This document shows, in pieces, positions 4,685 through 5,295 of a stretch of 5,295 nt of DNA (positions within the stretch are counted from its first letter, which is position 1; the number at the start of each line of letters is the position of its first letter). Made by a program: the position numbers and the translations under genes. Location: NCBI GenBank assembly GCA_019750345.1, contig JAIEON010000038.1:1-5295 (forward strand). The letters are read 5' to 3'. The notes under the pieces were generated by a model, which worked only from the letters and a program-made list of their open reading frames with translations, ran no database searches and had not been told where the DNA came from. This DNA comes from Patescibacteria group bacterium. Lineage in GTDB: Bacteria > Patescibacteriota > Minisyncoccia > Phycocordibacterales > UBA9973.

Positions 4685-5295
4685 TTATTCCTCTTCGTCC
4701 TCATCTTCTTCTGCTAGTGCAGCGGCTTTGGCTGCCATATCACGCGCAACAGCATCGACTGTTGAATCCTTCATCTTGCCGACAAGTATCTCACGAGGCT
4801 TGGCACCGTCCGCTGGACCAATGATCCCGCGTTCTTCGAGCATATCCATGAGGCGTGCCGCACGAGCATAGCCGACTTTGAGTTTGCGTTGGATATACGA
4901 TGTAGAACCTTTACCAGCCTCTACTACACACATACGAGCTTCTTCATAAAGTGCGTCGTCGTCAGTACCTTCGAGATCATCACTAAACATTGCCTTTTCG
5001 CCAGCCATAGTACCAGAGAGCTCAATAGTATCGCGTACATCGTCTTTGAATGAGTCTTTGAGGTACGCAACCACATCTTTCACTTCGTCTTCGGTGATGT
5101 AGGCACTTTGCAAGCGTTCTGCTTGGCTCGTACCGACAAGTGCGAGCATGTCACCTTGTCCAAGGAGTTTTTCAGCACCAGTAGTGTCTAGGATTGTACG
5201 AGAGTCGATACCTGTTGGTACACGAAGCGCAATACGACTTGGTACGTTGGCTTTGATGAGACCCGTGATCACGTTTACTTCTGGACGCTGAGTCG
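4685..5295 (-). CDS. ftsK: DNA translocase FtsK/SpoIIIE, C-terminal part (cut by window edge)
   Basis: FtsK is a septum-anchored ATP-driven DNA pump that clears and aligns chromosome ends during division. Only about 202 C-terminal residues are visible; the reading frame stays open to the window edge. The visible part begins with TQRPEVNVITGLIKANVPSR, followed by DSRTILDTTGAEKLLGQGDML, both hallmarks of the RecA-like motor domain. After a charged linker comes the gamma winged-helix domain, including ALYEEARMCVV, SYIQRKLKVGYARAARLMD and MLEERGIIGP. In relatives this domain reads the orienting DNA sequences (KOPS/SRS). The protein ends in an acidic tail (EEDEDEEE). The membrane domain and Walker motifs lie outside the window. 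The stop codon is 1 nt from the ATG of the next gene, and its last codons supply that gene's GAGGA ribosome-binding sequence. Confidence 0.96.
   Translation of the reverse strand, partial: TQRPEVNVITGLIKANVPSRIALRVPTGIDSRTILDTTGAEKLLGQGDMLALVGTSQAERLQSAYITEDEVKDVVAYLKDSFKDDVRDTIELSGTMAGEKAMFSDDLEGTDDDALYEEARMCVVEAGKGSTSYIQRKLKVGYARAARLMDMLEERGIIGPADGAKPREILVGKMKDSTVDAVARDMAAKAAALAEEDEDEEE

Noticed and set aside
4684..4704. Upstream ATG for the Ig-like gene, adding 7 residues
   Set aside because: It would overlap the ftsK tail. The ATG at 4683 has GAGGA at good spacing and directly follows the ftsK stop. The longer form cannot be fully excluded.
1..5295. Alternative genetic code (UGA as glycine, as in Gracilibacteria/Absconditabacteria)
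   Set aside because: Nine genes with many glycines contain no in-frame UGA, and their lengths match the standard code.
1..5295. CRISPR array, insertion sequence, tRNA/rRNA gene, phage or defence genes
   Set aside because: No spaced direct repeats, transposase motifs, tRNA-like cloverleaf or related protein motifs were seen on either strand; the gene content is core chromosomal.

Overview
The window reads as ordinary chromosome of a small-genome bacterium, most likely a Patescibacteria/CPR member of the Parcubacteria (Paceibacteria) type. The signs are: an rpsF-ssb-rpsR cluster that ends in a terminator without the usual following rplI (bL9); an EF-P with a non-standard tip loop; almost no Shine-Dalgarno sequences; short intergenic gaps; and a RecA with an extra C-terminal segment. 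The standard code fits: all nine visible stop codons are TAA, and no gene needs UGA read as an amino acid. The lineage is inferred from gene content; no marker such as 16S rRNA is present.

Plus strand, 1-2100: rpsF (bS6 with a long acidic tail), ssb and rpsR (bS18) form one cluster, closed by a perfect 17-bp hairpin terminator. The next gene has its own sigma70-like promoter and encodes a 203-aa protein. It was not obvious at first sight, but it aligns along its length with the CYTH/thiamine triphosphatase fold (triphosphate tunnel enzymes). Two usually acidic metal-binding positions appear to be lysine. A bidirectional terminator separates it from the convergent efp gene.

Minus strand, 5295-2105 (in order of transcription): the C-terminal part of ftsK (cut by the window edge), a small membrane-anchored protein with a predicted Ig-like extracellular domain, and recA. 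These look like one transcription unit, with a 1-nt gap and then a 17-nt gap, ending in a strong terminator. Next come an unrecognised 107-aa gene with its own extended -10 promoter and an operator-like palindrome, another terminator, and efp. The efp promoter lies so close to its ATG that the mRNA should be leaderless or nearly so.

The genes serve core functions: translation (bS6, bS18, EF-P), single-strand DNA handling and recombination (SSB, RecA) and chromosome segregation (FtsK). No mobile element, CRISPR array, RNA gene or defence system is visible. The most notable points are the EF-P tip loop with Gln where the modified Lys or Arg normally sits, the divergent CYTH protein, the apparently leaderless efp promoter, and the palindrome over the promoter of the unknown 107-aa gene.
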